A stretch of 64,000 bases of DNA from Branchiostoma belcheri (GCF_001625305.1 NW_017804120.1:1957095-2021094), one strand, 5' to 3'. Shown: positions 1 to 26,720, counted from the first letter of the stretch. Translations and numbers: made by a program. Notes: generated by a model from the sequence alone, not told the origin.

Positions 1-9
1 TACTTTGAA

Positions 10-860
10 TAAGGCCATGTTGATTTGATTATATGGATGACATCCTCCGGGAGCCCCAAAACTGATGCGCGCGTGCGAATAAAAAAAAAAGTTTTGCAAA
101 AAAAAGTTCTTTTCATTATGAAATCTACCCTCTCATGAGGGTTGAGCAAATGGCACAGAATATGGGTTGGCGAATAATCTAGTCTTCAAGTTCATTTCTT
201 TACAATTTCATCTTCTTTCGTTTGATTTTGGCATTCTACGACATTGGTATAGTTTTTCTTAATTTTTTGTGTAACTTATGGTATATTTTTGCTCATTTTG
301 CAACTGTTCAGGGCTCGAAATTAACATTGTCCCAGTGTCAAATGACACTAAATTTTCAGCTTGGGACAATTCAAATTACGTTTCGGGACAATTTTGGGGC
401 AATTGGAAAATTCTAAGACCATCCACGTCATTTGGGAACGCGATCCATCCATCCTGCTGCAGACTGCTGGCAGCCTATAAATATATAATACTCTGACAAA
501 CATTTAAATTTGACCAATCAGGGATTCCAAATATCAGGGACGGTGCCATGCCCATGATATTATCATGTATTTCCCTACATTTACTAATAAAGTGGACTTC
601 AAGTTGTACAAATTCAGTTGTTTTCTTATTTTTGTCATCAACTTATTTCGTGAAAAGCAGGCTGGGACAGTCCATCTTCAGTTCGGGACAATTGAAATCT
701 ATGTTTGGGACAATTCTGGGACAATAGTGAAAAAAGTTAATTTCGAGGCCTGCTGTTTTGTACGATTTACAGTATGGTTGAAAACTTTTTTTTTTTGGAA
801 ACGGCCGAAAATTCATGCGCGCGCGGATGTCATCCATATAATCAAATCAACATGGCCTAA
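10..860. mobile_element. Non-autonomous TIR element, TTAGGCC...ATGGATGACATC family, copy 1
   Basis: Terminal inverted repeats of about 38 bp: AGGCCATGTTGATTTGATTA then TATGGATGACATCC at 11-47, and its reverse complement at 824-859. Subterminal sequence differs by end: CTCCGGGAGCCCCAAAACTG on the left, and GC-alternating CATGCGCGCGCGG with GGCCGAAAAT on the right. It lies 14 bp beyond the last visible BLM exon border. The interior contains repeated GGGACAAT blocks (300-745). No transposase ORF. Confidence 0.8.
655..755 (+). repeat. GGGACAAT repeat block, copy 1
   Basis: Interior part of the first TIR element. It contains repeated GGGACAGT/GGGACAAT units and ends AATTTCGAGGCCTGC. It reappears inverted at 8928-9030. 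Confidence 0.65.
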
Positions 861-873
861 TATTCAATCTTAC

Positions 874-15784
<14,911 letters not shown>

Positions 15785-15858
15785 CTTGGCAACTTTTTTT
15801 TTTTCAACTCAAGTCAAGGTGTCTCTTTCTGATCCCTCATCCTGTGGCACTACCGAAA
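15785..15858 (-). other. BLM: BLM 5' UTR part of first coding exon
   Basis: On the minus strand an acceptor ATTTCTTCCAG precedes 15858. The exon then runs untranslated through an A-rich stretch to the start codon at 15784. Inferred from splice signals only. Confidence 0.5.
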
Positions 15859-16620
15859 CTGGAAGAAATAACAAGAATTTGTATGAAATAAATATTGTTA
15901 AAATCATATTTGTTATCCAGGGTGCCACTTTAAAGCAGTACTACTAATTACATCACTGAGTTGGGCTTCATGACAAAAATAAGTTATAACTTATGATCTG
16001 ATATTTATATAACGTTATATATTATGTTCATTTATATTTACACACACCAAGGAGGTTTAAAACAGAGATAATAAGTTACATACTTATATGTTATAAATAA
16101 AACAAAACAACTTGTAATTTTTTTTTTTTTTCAAAATGTATCCAGTTGCTTGAGTAACTGTTTTCTTGTATATCTAATTGCCTCATATTAATTGCCATCG
16201 ATGTCTCAGCTTATACTTCACTGTATTATCTAACCTGCCCCCCTCCCCCCTTTATCGGAAAATTTCCTTAGATTTACTGATACTATATTGTGATAGGTGG
16301 GCATATTCTGGATTATTTAGGAAGGGAACCTCACATAAATCTGGAGTTTTACATCCTAAAATACGTACAACCTACCCTTCTGCGAATAATGCTGAACTAA
16401 TTTCGGACTGACAAAGTGACATCGACCAGACGAAAATTTTACGCAGCACATCGAATCTTTGCGTTTGTGTGAAATTTTGGGGCCAGATCTAGAGATACAA
16501 GAAGAACTTTCCTCAGAAATAGCTCACAAGTAACACCACAACAACACTGATCCACTGAAATGTTCGAAAACCCTGCAAATATGACAGAATTCGACGCTAA
16601 AAAGAGGAAAATATTCTCAC

Positions 16621-16700
16621 CTTTTGCAGAATGGCGGAAGCTTTTTCTCGTCTGAAAAATGGCGCCAATGTTTGATCGGGAGAAAGATAGCAGACGATTC
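16621..16700 (-). promoter_or_regulatory. Probable BLM non-coding first exon and promoter
   Basis: A good donor on the minus strand (CAAAAG then GTGAGAATA) ends a candidate untranslated exon at 16621. The sequence just upstream includes the palindromic-core site ATTGGCGCCATT (16658-16669), an E2F-type element. E2F control is typical of replication and repair genes, so this fits a BLM promoter. The transcription start itself cannot be read from sequence. Confidence 0.4.
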
Positions 16701-17179
16701 GGCGCAGGGGTCAACATGGGGAAACCTAGCTACTTATTTGTAACCTTACTTGGGAATATATTACAGAATTCAGATTTGTATATAGCAAGGAGGATTTAAA
16801 CCTCCTTGCATATGGTTACTCAATGAAGAAAGAAATCTTAATATCTTAGGTTTATTTTGCTGGTGCCCCACTAAATAAATCCTTTCCTTCAAAACAGAAA
16901 GAACTCTGAATGGGCGAGGAGCTATACGGTAACTGCTCAAGACAGTCGATGTGCTAGTTTTGCAATATCATGATATCACAGTTTTTTAAAACCTACGAAT
17001 GTGTTCGTATAAATTTAACTAGGAAAAGGTATCTGAATCAGCAAACACTGACAGGTTTGCGTTCCAGTGAAATTTATGGCATTCATTAATTGAATGGTCT
17101 TCAAATTCATTGACCAACCAGAGCTGTTGTCGGCAATCCTTACTTACACTAACAAATCGTGGAAAGTGTATTTTTTGGC

Positions 17180-17452
17180 CAATTACTTCCGACCTTTCGG
17201 CAAAATGAAAAGCTTATATAAAAGACCCCATCTGCTGCAAAAAAAGTGTAATCTTCTTAATAGAACTGGCCAGTAAATACTTTTCACTTACGGACGCACA
17301 TCAAATACTAGTCATGGCATCAGTAGCGACGCAGCGGATAAAAGCTAACACTACCTACCAATATGATTTTCTTTGGTGTACGTCAGCGATAGCAGAGACA
17401 GATCTTCGTGTGCGTTCGTATTAAGCCTTCATTGCAGCAGGCAAACAAAGAT
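17180..17452 (+). repeat. Direct repeat upstream of GPCR, copy 1
   Basis: Shares ACGGACGCACATCAAAT and GCGGATAAAAGCTAACACT with copy 2 at 18380-18632, in the same orientation about 1.2 kb apart, with moderate divergence. Confidence 0.75.
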
Positions 17453-17576
17453 TTGATTTCATAGAGGTACAAAAGAAGAAAGAAAAAGCTTCAAAGAAAA
17501 TAAGTCTCGAGTGGTTGATTTTGATTTTAATTTTTTTGTTTGTTTGCAAAGCTGCATATCTGTCATGAGGAAGAAT

Positions 17577-18294
17577 ACAATAATGTTGGTTTGTTTATAT
17601 GGATGACATCTGCGTGCACATAAATTTTTTGGCCGTTTCCCCCAAAAACGTTTTCAACCATACAACGTAAATCGTACTAGCCCCTGCACAATGAGCAAAT
17701 ATATACGACGTAAGTGACAAACCGAATATTGGATTTCAGGATACTAATGTTGTAGAATGCCAAAATCAATTCCGCAAAGAAGGAAATGTAAACACACATA
17801 TTCTTTGTGTTTAGCCATTTGTTCAACTTTCATAACCATGTAGATTTTATAATGTTGAAGTCAACACTGTGTACTTTTTCATATGACCCCCCTTGTTTAT
17901 AATTACTTAGTATAAATCCTATATGAATAATAAAAATATTCTTAAAGATATTAATAATTTGATATAGCACACGAATGTCCATCTTTTAACCAACGCATTG
18001 TACTAGTTTTATTATACATTGTACACTACGACTGTACATAAATTGTAGTTGTAATTCATAATTTTTAACCTTTAGTAATAATTGTTATAAGTCTATGATA
18101 ATGTATGTATGTACTGTCACCATAATTCAGTCTTAGGACTGCAATTGTGACATATGTGAGGGAAATTTCAAATAAACCATTAAAAAAAATGAAGGCAACT
18201 TTTTTTGCCAAAGCTTTTCATATTCGCAGGCTCGCGTCAGTTTTCGGGTTCCCAGAAGATATTATCCATATATTAAATCGAAAGCTACATGGCC
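17577..18294. mobile_element. TTAGGCC...ATGGATGACATC family, copy 2
   Basis: Left end TTTATATGGATGACATCTGC with GGCCGTTTCC. Right end, inverted, reads ATATATGGATAATATCTTCT then GGGAACCCGAAAACTGACGC, matching the left end of copy 1 at 10-860. Hence the same family in the opposite orientation. Confidence 0.65.
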
Positions 18295-18379
18295 GGAGAG
18301 TGAGTGTTTATCACATGAAAGAGGACGGACAACAGCCACAGTAGCCTCCCCACGACTGATGCTTACGTCCGGTGTTTTC

Positions 18380-18632
18380 GGCCAAATGGAAAGCTCAAGC
18401 GAGCACATCTGCTGTAAAAATCGGTCTAATCTTTTTAATAGGATTCACCCACGGATAACGTTTCAATGACGGACGCACATCAAATGCCTCTGTAATCTCA
18501 TCTAGCAACGGAGCGGATAAAAGCTAACACTTCCTCACTGTATGATCCTCTCTGGTGGTTCATAGATGTGCGTCAGTGATTGCTGCAACAGATTTCCGTG
18601 CATGTATTAAGCCTTTAAAATGGGCAAACAAA
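18380..18632 (+). repeat. Direct repeat upstream of GPCR, copy 2
   Basis: Diverged copy of 17180-17452, lying 0.6 kb before the GPCR start. It could be duplicated promoter or untranslated-exon sequence. Confidence 0.7.
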
Positions 18633-19246
18633 GTGTGCTTCCTTCGGCACTGATTGGTGTGGTAATCCCTTGCCTTCTCCGTCCAAAACATGAGGCACAC
18701 ACTTCGATCGGGCATTGGTCGTCCTTTCGTTGTGAGGAGTGTTGTTTCTGCTCTTCGACGTTTGACTCTTGAAGCATAAGGGCGCCAAGAAAGAAGTAGG
18801 AAAAAGCTTACAGTCAGCAGCAGCTATTTTCGCAAAGCTCCTTCTGTCAGCATTCAGAAGGTCTATTTTGGAAGATATTTCTTAGAAGCAATTTCTCAGA
18901 AAAGCTGATTCTGGATCATCTGGACTAGGACAGGAGGTTCGGAACGAAATCTAGGAGATTACTAGTGCTGACCTCACTCAGTCCGCTACAGGCTTTACCA
19001 ACGGACGACTGGATGTATAAAAACTGTCCTTTTTGAAGCTTTAGGGTACTAGAGGGTTTCTCAGAAGTGTGAGTGTCCTCTAAAAGAAAGGGGACAGGCA
19101 ACAGCTACGTTGGCCTCGCCACTTCTGGTGTTTTCTAACCATTGTGGTTTTTCCTGGGTCCACAGCAGTGGCAAAACATCGCAAGACTTTACCAAGCTGG
19201 AGTATCAAAGAAGTGTCTAGCCAGTGTGGATGTTGAGCAGAAAAAA

Positions 19247-19671
19247 ATGGAGGGAAATCTCAGCTCTATCCTAACCGGGTACTCTCCTCCTAACACCACG
19301 GGCCGGTGCTTCGAATGGTTCGCGGAAAACGGCCTCAGCCAAAACGTGACTTTCGGGACTGTAGTGGCAATCTGTGGGAACTCGTCGGGATGGGGACCCT
19401 TCGCTTTTCCTGGAAGAGAAGTCTTGACAATCTTCTCAAGTGCTCTCTGTGTTCTTCTCAACGGTCTTGTCGTGTTTGGTGTCGCGAAGTTGCAGCAGAA
19501 CAAGCCGTTGTACTTCTTGATCGCAAACTTGGCTGTGAGCGACATCATGACCAACCTTGCTGGCAATGTTATGCTTGAGCTTACGGAGGCGGTGACGTAT
19601 CGAGACTTCATTGTGTTCATAGTCACGGTGCTGCACTTCCCAGTGATTCTGTCGCTAACGGGGCTGGTACT
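19247..19671 (+). CDS. Rhodopsin-class GPCR, 5' part only, cut by assembly gap
   Basis: Class A seven-helix receptor fragment of about 141 residues, a plasma-membrane signalling protein. The chosen ATG gives MEGNLSSILTGYSPPNTTG; an in-frame ATG at 19142 is possible but its extension is unremarkable. The extracellular N-terminus has four N-glycosylation sequons (NLS, NTT, NVT, NSS). TM1 is VLTIFSSALCVLLNGLVVFG with the conserved Asn, TM2 is LYFLIANLAVSDIMTNLAGN with the LAVSD Asp, and TM3 begins at FIVFIVTVLHFPVILSL. The NKPLYFLIANLAVSD pattern is closest by eye to the lysophospholipid/cannabinoid/melanocortin (MECA) group. The ligand cannot be assigned. The remaining helices are lost in the gap, and the sequence after it is microsatellite, not receptor. 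Confidence 0.75.
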
Positions 19672-19691
19672 NNNNNNNNNNNNNNNNNNNN
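19672..19691. other. Assembly gap (20 N)
   Basis: Twenty ambiguous bases interrupt the GPCR exon. The right flank is T-rich microsatellite, so the true gap size is unknown and the join could be wrong. Confidence 0.98.
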
Positions 19692-19966
19692 TTATTAATT
19701 TTTTAATTCTTTATTTTTTTTATTTTTGTTTTATTTTTGTTTTTATTTTTTTATTTTTGTTATTTTTTTGTTATTTTTTGTTTTTTTATTTTTTTTCGTT
19801 TCTTATTCGTCTATTTTCTTTCTATTATTTTATTTTATTTTATTTTATTTTATTTTATTTTATTTTATTTTATTTTATTTTATTTTATTTTATTTTATTT
19901 TATTTTATTTTATTTTATTTTATTTTATTTTATTTTATTTTATTTTATCTTATTTTATTTTATTAA
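19692..19966. repeat. T-rich tract and (TTTTA)n pentanucleotide microsatellite
   Basis: Irregular TTTTTATTT followed by about 28 near-perfect TTTTA units (19825-19964). It creates the spurious FILFYFILFY ORFs. Confidence 0.95.
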
Positions 19967-22452
19967 ACACTTGATGTCATGCGTAAACACTTGATGTCAT
20001 GCAAGAACGAATGTACAGTAGACAAACTATGTAATTATGTTTTCAGATGTTTCAAAAAGAGAGAAGAAAGGGCAACTAACAGTAGATGATAGGTAGCATA
20101 TATAGTATTGTAACAGTTGTAATATATAGAATCCTAGCACTTTGCATTAGAATATAGCGTTTCAGTATGCAATACTCAGACATATTATTTATCCTTTCGA
20201 CTACTTTTGGTCACATTTGAGCATTTAGCCCATCTGGGCAAGAACATGCAAATAAAAAATATTCAATAAATGTTTCAATAAAGATAATATTAAAGACTTC
20301 TATGTAAAACTATATGTCTATTTCTCACACATAATTGTCAAGTCTACTTGTGGTAGATACGTACGTGATATTTGGCCAGTATGCCCGCACGTGACCTTCA
20401 CGCCATTGTGTAACATGCTTGGCAACGTTACTGGGTCAGTGTGACGTATCAGCGTTATGCATCACGCCACGTGACCTGGTCCAGAAAATTCTGCGAAGTG
20501 GTGTGAGTGTACCTGACTCTGAAGACCACCGGGCGATCCCGCTTACGGTACGTCTCCCGTTTTAATATCTACATATTCTCTTAATATCTTATATTCTTAC
20601 ATAGCAGGATTATTGAATGTATGTAGGAGAATTGTTCAAGCATTAGATGACAATAATGAACTACGAAAATATAATTAAAAACATATAGTTTTCTACACAA
20701 GAGAAGATACCTTGTAGATATAGACGCAGTGAAGTAATCTAGTAATTCTCTCTCCTAACCTAATACCTTAGTTATCTAACCTAGTGCATTTGGCCTATGT
20801 AGGACGTGAATATGTAATAAAGTCCTTGTAACTAGTAGGAAATCATATAATTATTATACAGAGTCACAGAACGATCCTGTAGCTATAACAATGTTTGACA
20901 AAGCGATGTTTAATATTTCTAGTTCAATGCGTTAGACGGTCGAACCAGTTTAGACCAGATGTTTAACCGGTTATTTCCAGTTTTGGATGCTTGACACGAC
21001 ACAGTATGTGGAGAAAAGAAACATAAGGGGGTGGCCTCTTGGTGAATTGTTTTGTATATGTATTTTAAGGTTCCAGACAGTCGCGTTTGTGGCGTATTTA
21101 GTGCGCGACAGGCGGTCACTAGCACAGTCGACCCAAATTCTAGATCAAGGATAACCGATTTGGTTTTTAGCAGCATTATATAGATCATTGTGACCTACAT
21201 ATGAGTCGGCTGTGTGGTGCTTTAGAACAACCAGTTTTCTTTCCACATTTGAAGTCAATTGTATCTGTAAATCTCAAAAACGCCAGGGACATAAAAAATG
21301 TTAAATTAATACAATCCATAGCATGAAAGTTCATCTGTGCTGGTACAAGTCATTATGAAATAAAGACTAAGCTTTAACACTGAATAGATTACAGAATTGG
21401 GACTTACCCAAATTTTTTGGTTGACTCCATCAACCTTGTTCACGGAATGGACCCGTCTACTCCAGTCCAATCCACTTAATACAATGCAGCTGAACAATAT
21501 GCTAGATATAAAGATTCTGAATGGCAATGACAATGCAACAGACCAGCAAAAAGTGGCTACAATGGCCAGATGGTCCATACGCAGTTGTGATTGTTTGCAT
21601 AGGTTTGGTTTATCGATATTTTACGTTGTAGCAAAAAATGCTTCATGGTTGTTTTGCCAGCTGTACTTTTAAAGGTATACATAATTCATTTCTAAGCCTT
21701 TCAGATACTTGTCGTGTTCCGCCTGTGGGATTGCGATTTATCGCTGTACCAGTCAAATGTCTGCATCAATGGTTGTCATCGTATCACGCGAGCCGATTTT
21801 TAACTGACATGCCAAGCTAGAACTTCAATTCTATTATTAATTTTTGTTGCATGGTTATATAAAAGAGTATAGATTTTATGCACGAGAAAGTAGCTATTTA
21901 GAATCATATTGAAATCAGTATTTAGTATTTTAAAACATTTCAAAACTAAATGTTGATGCTTGCAATTCCTAGGATTACATCCCAATAATTTTCGTTCCCA
22001 ACATCTCTCTATCTTAAAGATTTCAAATTTAAGACGAAAAATAAACAATGCTTTGAAGTTTTACGTGTTATACGTGGATGACCACCACGGTTCATAATTA
22101 TATAAATATAATATAATATCATAACTATGTGACTATAATTATATAAACCACGAGGATAACAGTTTATGTTGTACTCATACTGGACAATGTTGTTGTGGTG
22201 TACGTGCCATCAGAACATTCATTATTAATTCCATAGACTAGACACAACTTTCCATACCCTTTTATGTACACATAACCCTTTTATCTGGACATAACCTACT
22301 GTACTATCACAAATATTCGGACCTCAAATTTTCTTCATTAGATTTAGGTCATGATTTCTACAGTATCTTTCAGTCAGAAGATCTTTCATTTAGGTTGAGA
22401 TGACTTAACCGTTCACAGTCCTGTCATGTGTAATAAATGTTATCGAGTTTGT

Positions 22453-22651
22453 GCTGAGGTCACATTTCCAAACCGGGGCCCGGCCGGACAGCTTTTGGGA
22501 ACGAAAAGTACGATATAAGAGACAACAAAACACAGAAACGTTTTTGATAATAATCACGGGCACTATTTCTATATACTCTTCATATGGATTGTTAATCTTT
22601 CGTTCATACAAACAGCCCGGCCGGGCCCCGGTTTGGAAATGTGACCTAAGC
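22453..22651. mobile_element. Short TIR element, AGGTCACATTTCCAAACCGG arms
   Basis: About 200 bp with 31-bp near-perfect inverted ends (AGGTCACATTTCCAAACCGG then GGCCCGGCCGG). The arms are GC-rich and the interior AT-rich. No ORF of its own; both strands begin with the same spurious peptide because of the inverted ends. Confidence 0.85.
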
Positions 22652-22664
22652 ATTATGTGTACGT

Positions 22665-22782
22665 TAGCCTGGGTACCATCCTACTTGTATGCCGGGGCTC
22701 CCACACTCGCTTCCCTAAGAAGTACTTCTTAGGGAAGCGAGTGTGGGAGCCCCGGCATACAAGTAGGATGGTACCCAGGCTA
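22665..22782. repeat. Perfect 118-bp palindrome
   Basis: Left arm 22665-22723 and right arm 22724-22782 are exact reverse complements with no spacer, centred on AGAAGTACTTCT. Outer ends are TAGCCTGGGTACCATCC. The GTGTACGT beside it is repeated directly on both sides. Confidence 0.95.
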
Positions 22783-23532
22783 TGTGTACGTGTCTACGTG
22801 CGTGTCTACGTGTGGCCTACATTTATGCCATGTCAATGACCGGAAGGTCGTTTGCTGTACTATATAATACAGATAAATGGTTTTATTGACGTGATGTCTG
22901 GCTAGGATCACGCAGACAGAAATAGGTGGTTCAATTGCGATTCTAATAATCAGTTGTTGCTTCATTTTGTAATTTTTACCATCCAGATCCAATAGTTTGT
23001 ATATTATTCGCTCTCAGTGCATTTTGTTTGGTATAAACTGGAAAAATGTCAAATTTGAGGTTTATTCGAGATCTTTTCCAAAATATTTCCTTATGCAACT
23101 TAAAAACGTAATAATTTTTTTTATCTATATGTAAAGATTCATATATTGTTAAACAAAATATTCAAATCACTGTCAAAGTCAAAATAGGGCGATCCGATAT
23201 CGGATTCTACGTGAATTTAATTTACAACATCGATTTTACAATAACGGCCACACCGGGACTCCACAAAAGCTGTCTGGTAGCAAGAACAATTACGCAACGG
23301 ACTATTCCATTTTTAAATCTGCGCTAGTGACATTTCAAATTTTACATTATACATAAATATATACATATCATATTGACAGGAAGGATTATAAAAGCTTGCT
23401 GCCACCCCTCAATAAATGAGGGATTTTAGTAAACTTTTAGCCTAACGTCACTGAAAGTACTTTTAATAGCTTTGTGACAAATGTATGTTTATATTGTATG
23501 TTGATTATAATGTATGTCGATTATTCATGAAG

Positions 23533-25981
23533 ATGGCAGAGACATCAAGAGCGTCACTCCCATCAGCGAACGGAGGGCGAACTACAGCCAACTGGCACGA
23601 CCATATGGTTACTGCGCTGAAGGTAAGACTTTGTCGTTTTTTAGTGGTCTATCTCTACCCTTAATCCAATTTAATCGAGTTTGATCCGTCTGCAATTAGC
23701 AATCGAGCACGAACTAAAAGAAATTGGATATGCTATGTTATAATAACGTTAATGACTCGCCTGTTTTTCGCTGTCTTAAATCGTCTCTTTCGCTAGCGCT
23801 CACTCGGCGGTTCAATCGGTCGTTATAGAAAATAACCAATACGGTTTCATAGGGCCTGATCATGTCCTATAGCCACCTTTTAAATATCCTCTTTCGGTGG
23901 TTATAGGAAATAGCCAGGCTTTATGTCTGTTCTCTCCAGCCGGACATGCCCGAGGCCCCGGCCGTGCGGCTGGTGTGGTGTGGTGACATCAGCGGGGAGG
24001 TGGGCGTCATGGGCTCCTGGGACGGGTGGAGCAAAGTCTGGAAACTCAACAGGAGGTAGGAGGGGTACTGGTAGTATCTCTACAGCTTACAAAGATATAT
24101 TTCTACTAGTTGTGCCACGGACAGACCCTAGGTTAATCAATTGTACCGTGTTATGAGTTGAATAAAGAATCCCTACCTACCTACAATTCTTTTGTTGAGG
24201 ACTCACGTCGGACCTATAGGAAACACAACATTTGTAGGCTTTAGAGTAGTTGAACGATCTTAAGAGCCTAGAGGTCCAGGGTTCGAATCCATGGCCTTCT
24301 GCTGGCATTTAACATGGCTCTATACGCCACAGCCGACTTAAGGGGATTTGACTAATAAGCTAAGTAGAAGATGAGAGCCATGCGTAAAGTACTTTGAAAC
24401 AACACAAAAGTCACTTATCCGTAAATTAACTGACGGATGACAATGGCGTCTTGGCGGCTCGAGGTCTTGGACGTCGACCCCAAGAAACGTTTCTATTACA
24501 TGCACTGTATCCTGTTTTCCAGTGGGAATGGTGAGTACAGCGTGGCGCTGAAGATCCCATGCGGGCAACACGAGTACAAATTCCGGGTCAACAACACCTG
24601 GTTCCACGATGAAACCAAGGTAAGGGCCTCAAGCACTTCAGAGTCCCCTAGTCACCCACGAAAAGTAGTGGATACTACTTGAAACGTCTAACATTTTTTC
24701 AAGTCTTACCCAGTTGCGTGATGAGTAACTTTTTCTTGTGAAAGGTAAGGAACCTTTTATTGCAAACAAAGACTAGAGCCAGGAGACGATATCGACTTCC
24801 AATAACCTTTGACCTCTTATGACGTCACAAGCGTATAATGCCATGCGTTAAGGCATTCTCACTCACTTTTGTTGATCCTCTTTCTTACACAGCCGACGGT
24901 GTTCAACTCGTTTGGGACCCTGAACAATCTGGTCAACGTCGTGAAGGCTTCCAATGGTAATGGTCCGACCAAATCCGGCACCAATGGGACTCCAGAGAAG
25001 GCAGTCCCAAACGGAAAGAACGGACCGGCTATTCAAGCATCCGAGGCGATTCTTCTGAACAAGACGGCCAAAGAAATCTACGAACACAAGACGACTACCG
25101 CTTCCACCAACGTCGCAACGCCCAAAATCCAGGAGGTCCTCAAGCCTGAACCAGCCAGTGAATTGAATCAGAATGCTAAGCCTACGAGCAATGGTCACAG
25201 CGATCAGGCTAACGGGAAAGCAGATTTCTCGGGTGTAGAGCCCCAGTCCAAGCCGGTTGATGTCCCTGAGCGAATGCAAGAAAAGTTACGACCTCAAAAG
25301 ACCACTTCCTATCGGGTTCCTCCTGCAGTCCCACCTAAACCTGCAAAAGAGACCATAGCCACTGCTCTCAATCCAGAGCCGCGACCCTTGATCAAAAATG
25401 TTTCTGGTGTGGAGTCCGTGCAACAGACGTGCCCAATGTCGAAGAGCACTGTAAACCGAGTTCCCCCGACAGTTCCACCCAAAGCTGCTAAAGAGGCGAC
25501 AGCCACTGCTCCAGGTGCAGGCAATCAAGAACCTCGACCCATGACCAAAGTGGCAGACAAAGATGTCTCTGGCGTGGAACGCTTGCAACAGTCGAAGACG
25601 GCCACCTCTCGAGTTCCTCCTCACACAGCCCCACACAAAGCGACAACCACAGCTCCTCCTAGCATGAGAGCTCGCCCAGAAGTCCCACAGAAACGTGTAA
25701 GAGACAAGACAGGAAAGCCCGTAGCTGGAACCGCTGGAGGGGCGGTTAGGAAGCCTGAAACAGCACCGCCGAAGACGAGGGCAACCATTGACAAACCTCC
25801 TATGACAAAGCCCAAGCCCGTCCAGAAACGCGTGGCCACGGCACAGGCTACAGCCAAGACGGCGGCTAAAACTGTGGACGACAAGGTCTCATCCCAAAAT
25901 GGCCAGGCAGAAACTCGGTACTGTGTCTCCTTTAGCATTCCTCCTGTAGGCATTACACTGCTCTATTTTCCTTACAAATAG
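23533..25981 (+). CDS. Gene A: single CBM48 (AMPK-beta-type glycogen-binding) protein with basic Pro-rich tail
   Basis: Exons 23533-23622, 23940-24055, 24523-24619 and 24893-25981 give about 463 aa with closed phases (0, 2, 0). The start MAETSRAS is chosen because genes B and C begin MADRPE and MAETTQ at the same exon; an ATG 6 bp upstream is possible. Residues about 42-118 form one CBM48 module: VMGSWDGWSKVWKLNRR, CGQHEYKFRVNNTWFHDE, PTVFNSFGTLNNLVNVV. The W, K, W, T and N that contact glycogen in AMPK-beta are all present. The rest is disordered, rich in K, A, T and P, with three copies of RVPPxxPPK-like motifs (PxxP, potential SH3 ligands) in about 62-aa repeats. The last exon may instead splice at 25917 or 25893 to small 3' exons at 26371 and 26568. 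No catalytic domain. Function is inferred only: a carbohydrate-binding adaptor. Confidence 0.8.
23940..24955 (+). other. CBM48 module A1
   Basis: Three-exon module of gene A. The core binding residues W (GSWDGW), K (EYKF), W (NTWFHD) and FGTLNN are intact. Confidence 0.9.
24235..24325 (+). repeat. tRNA-like SINE-type fragment
   Basis: GTAGTTGAACGATCTTAAGAG and AGGGTTCGAATCCATGG resemble degenerate A and B boxes in a gene A intron. Stems do not fold as a tRNA. Confidence 0.35.
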
Positions 25982-26370
25982 TTAGTGGTATAGATTTTAC
26001 GTTCACTCATCACAACTATACATGTATCAACAATTGGATATGAGAGTTCTTGTACCACAATCGGAATTTTTTATACTTTCGTCAGGGCAATATTGACTGG
26101 ACTTTCGTTCACGCCGTTAGGCGGCGCTGCAATAAAAGTGATGCAGTCCCAAACACCATTGCCCATTTAGATATGAATTGAATTATTATTGTTATTATCT
26201 CATCATTATGATTATTATTATTAGGTAAGGGATGGTTCACTACATTGTATATTGTATGTTTATTGACGAATAAAAAAAAAGAAGGAATTCTTGAACACCT
26301 CAAAAAAAAAAAACATTGCCCTGGCAAGATGTACATCGTAACTTCTGATTTTCAATTTCTTTCCTTGCAG

Positions 26371-26720
26371 CCAAAAGACTTTTGCAGGAAGAAAGTTTTA
26401 GAGGCTGAATCATGCAACTTATTAAAGTTACAAAGGTAGGAACTTGCGATATTATTGCGAAACATTCAACATTTATTACGCATCTTTTTCATTATATGAT
26501 CATGAAGTGTCAAATATGCCTTTTGATTATTTTTTTCTCTTGTTCTTCTTCCTCTATTTTTCTTCAGATCAGAGAAAAGTGGAGACTTGGTACATCCGAA
26601 GCATCGACGATGACCTCGAGGAATATGGGATATGAATACTCCTGGTTCATACTGTTGTTTATGGAGTCAGTGTCGATTACAGGCTCATCACAGAAACGTT
26701 TCTTTAACGAAAGAAACATA
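26371..26720 (+). other. Candidate alternative 3' exons of gene A
   Basis: Acceptor TTTCCTTGCAG opens 26371-26435, which ends at a donor AAAG/GTAGG. A second acceptor TTTTTCTTCAG opens a segment from 26568. In phase 0 the two read through PKDFCRKKVLEAESCNLLKL to HPKHRR and a stop. This mirrors the two small 3' exons of gene D. Transcript evidence is needed to decide. Confidence 0.35.

Larger units (their letters stand above)
16701..19141. other. BLM-GPCR intergenic region
   Basis: No credible gene. It contains a direct duplication (17180-17452 and 18380-18632) and a TIR element between the copies (17577-18294). A further short similarity joins 18285-18345 to 19065-19125. A 65-aa ORF at 18147-18344 overlaps the TIR element end and is not supported. 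Confidence 0.6.
19967..23532. other. Gene-poor region between GPCR and gene A
   Basis: No convincing coding sequence. 20388-20550 has two CACGTG boxes and ends in a donor-like CTTACG/GTACGT, and could be an untranslated first exon of gene A. 21380-21470 holds a fragment of the AATTGGACTCACCCAAATTT repeat also seen at 44125. The interval also includes an inverted-repeat element and a palindrome, listed separately. Confidence 0.5.

Noticed and set aside
18147-18344. 65-aa ORF upstream of the GPCR
   Set aside because: Overlaps the end of a TIR element and a duplicated block; no domain or splice support.
19692-19994. FILFYFIL continuation of the GPCR
   Set aside because: Translation of TTTTA repeats after an assembly gap; not the receptor's missing helices.
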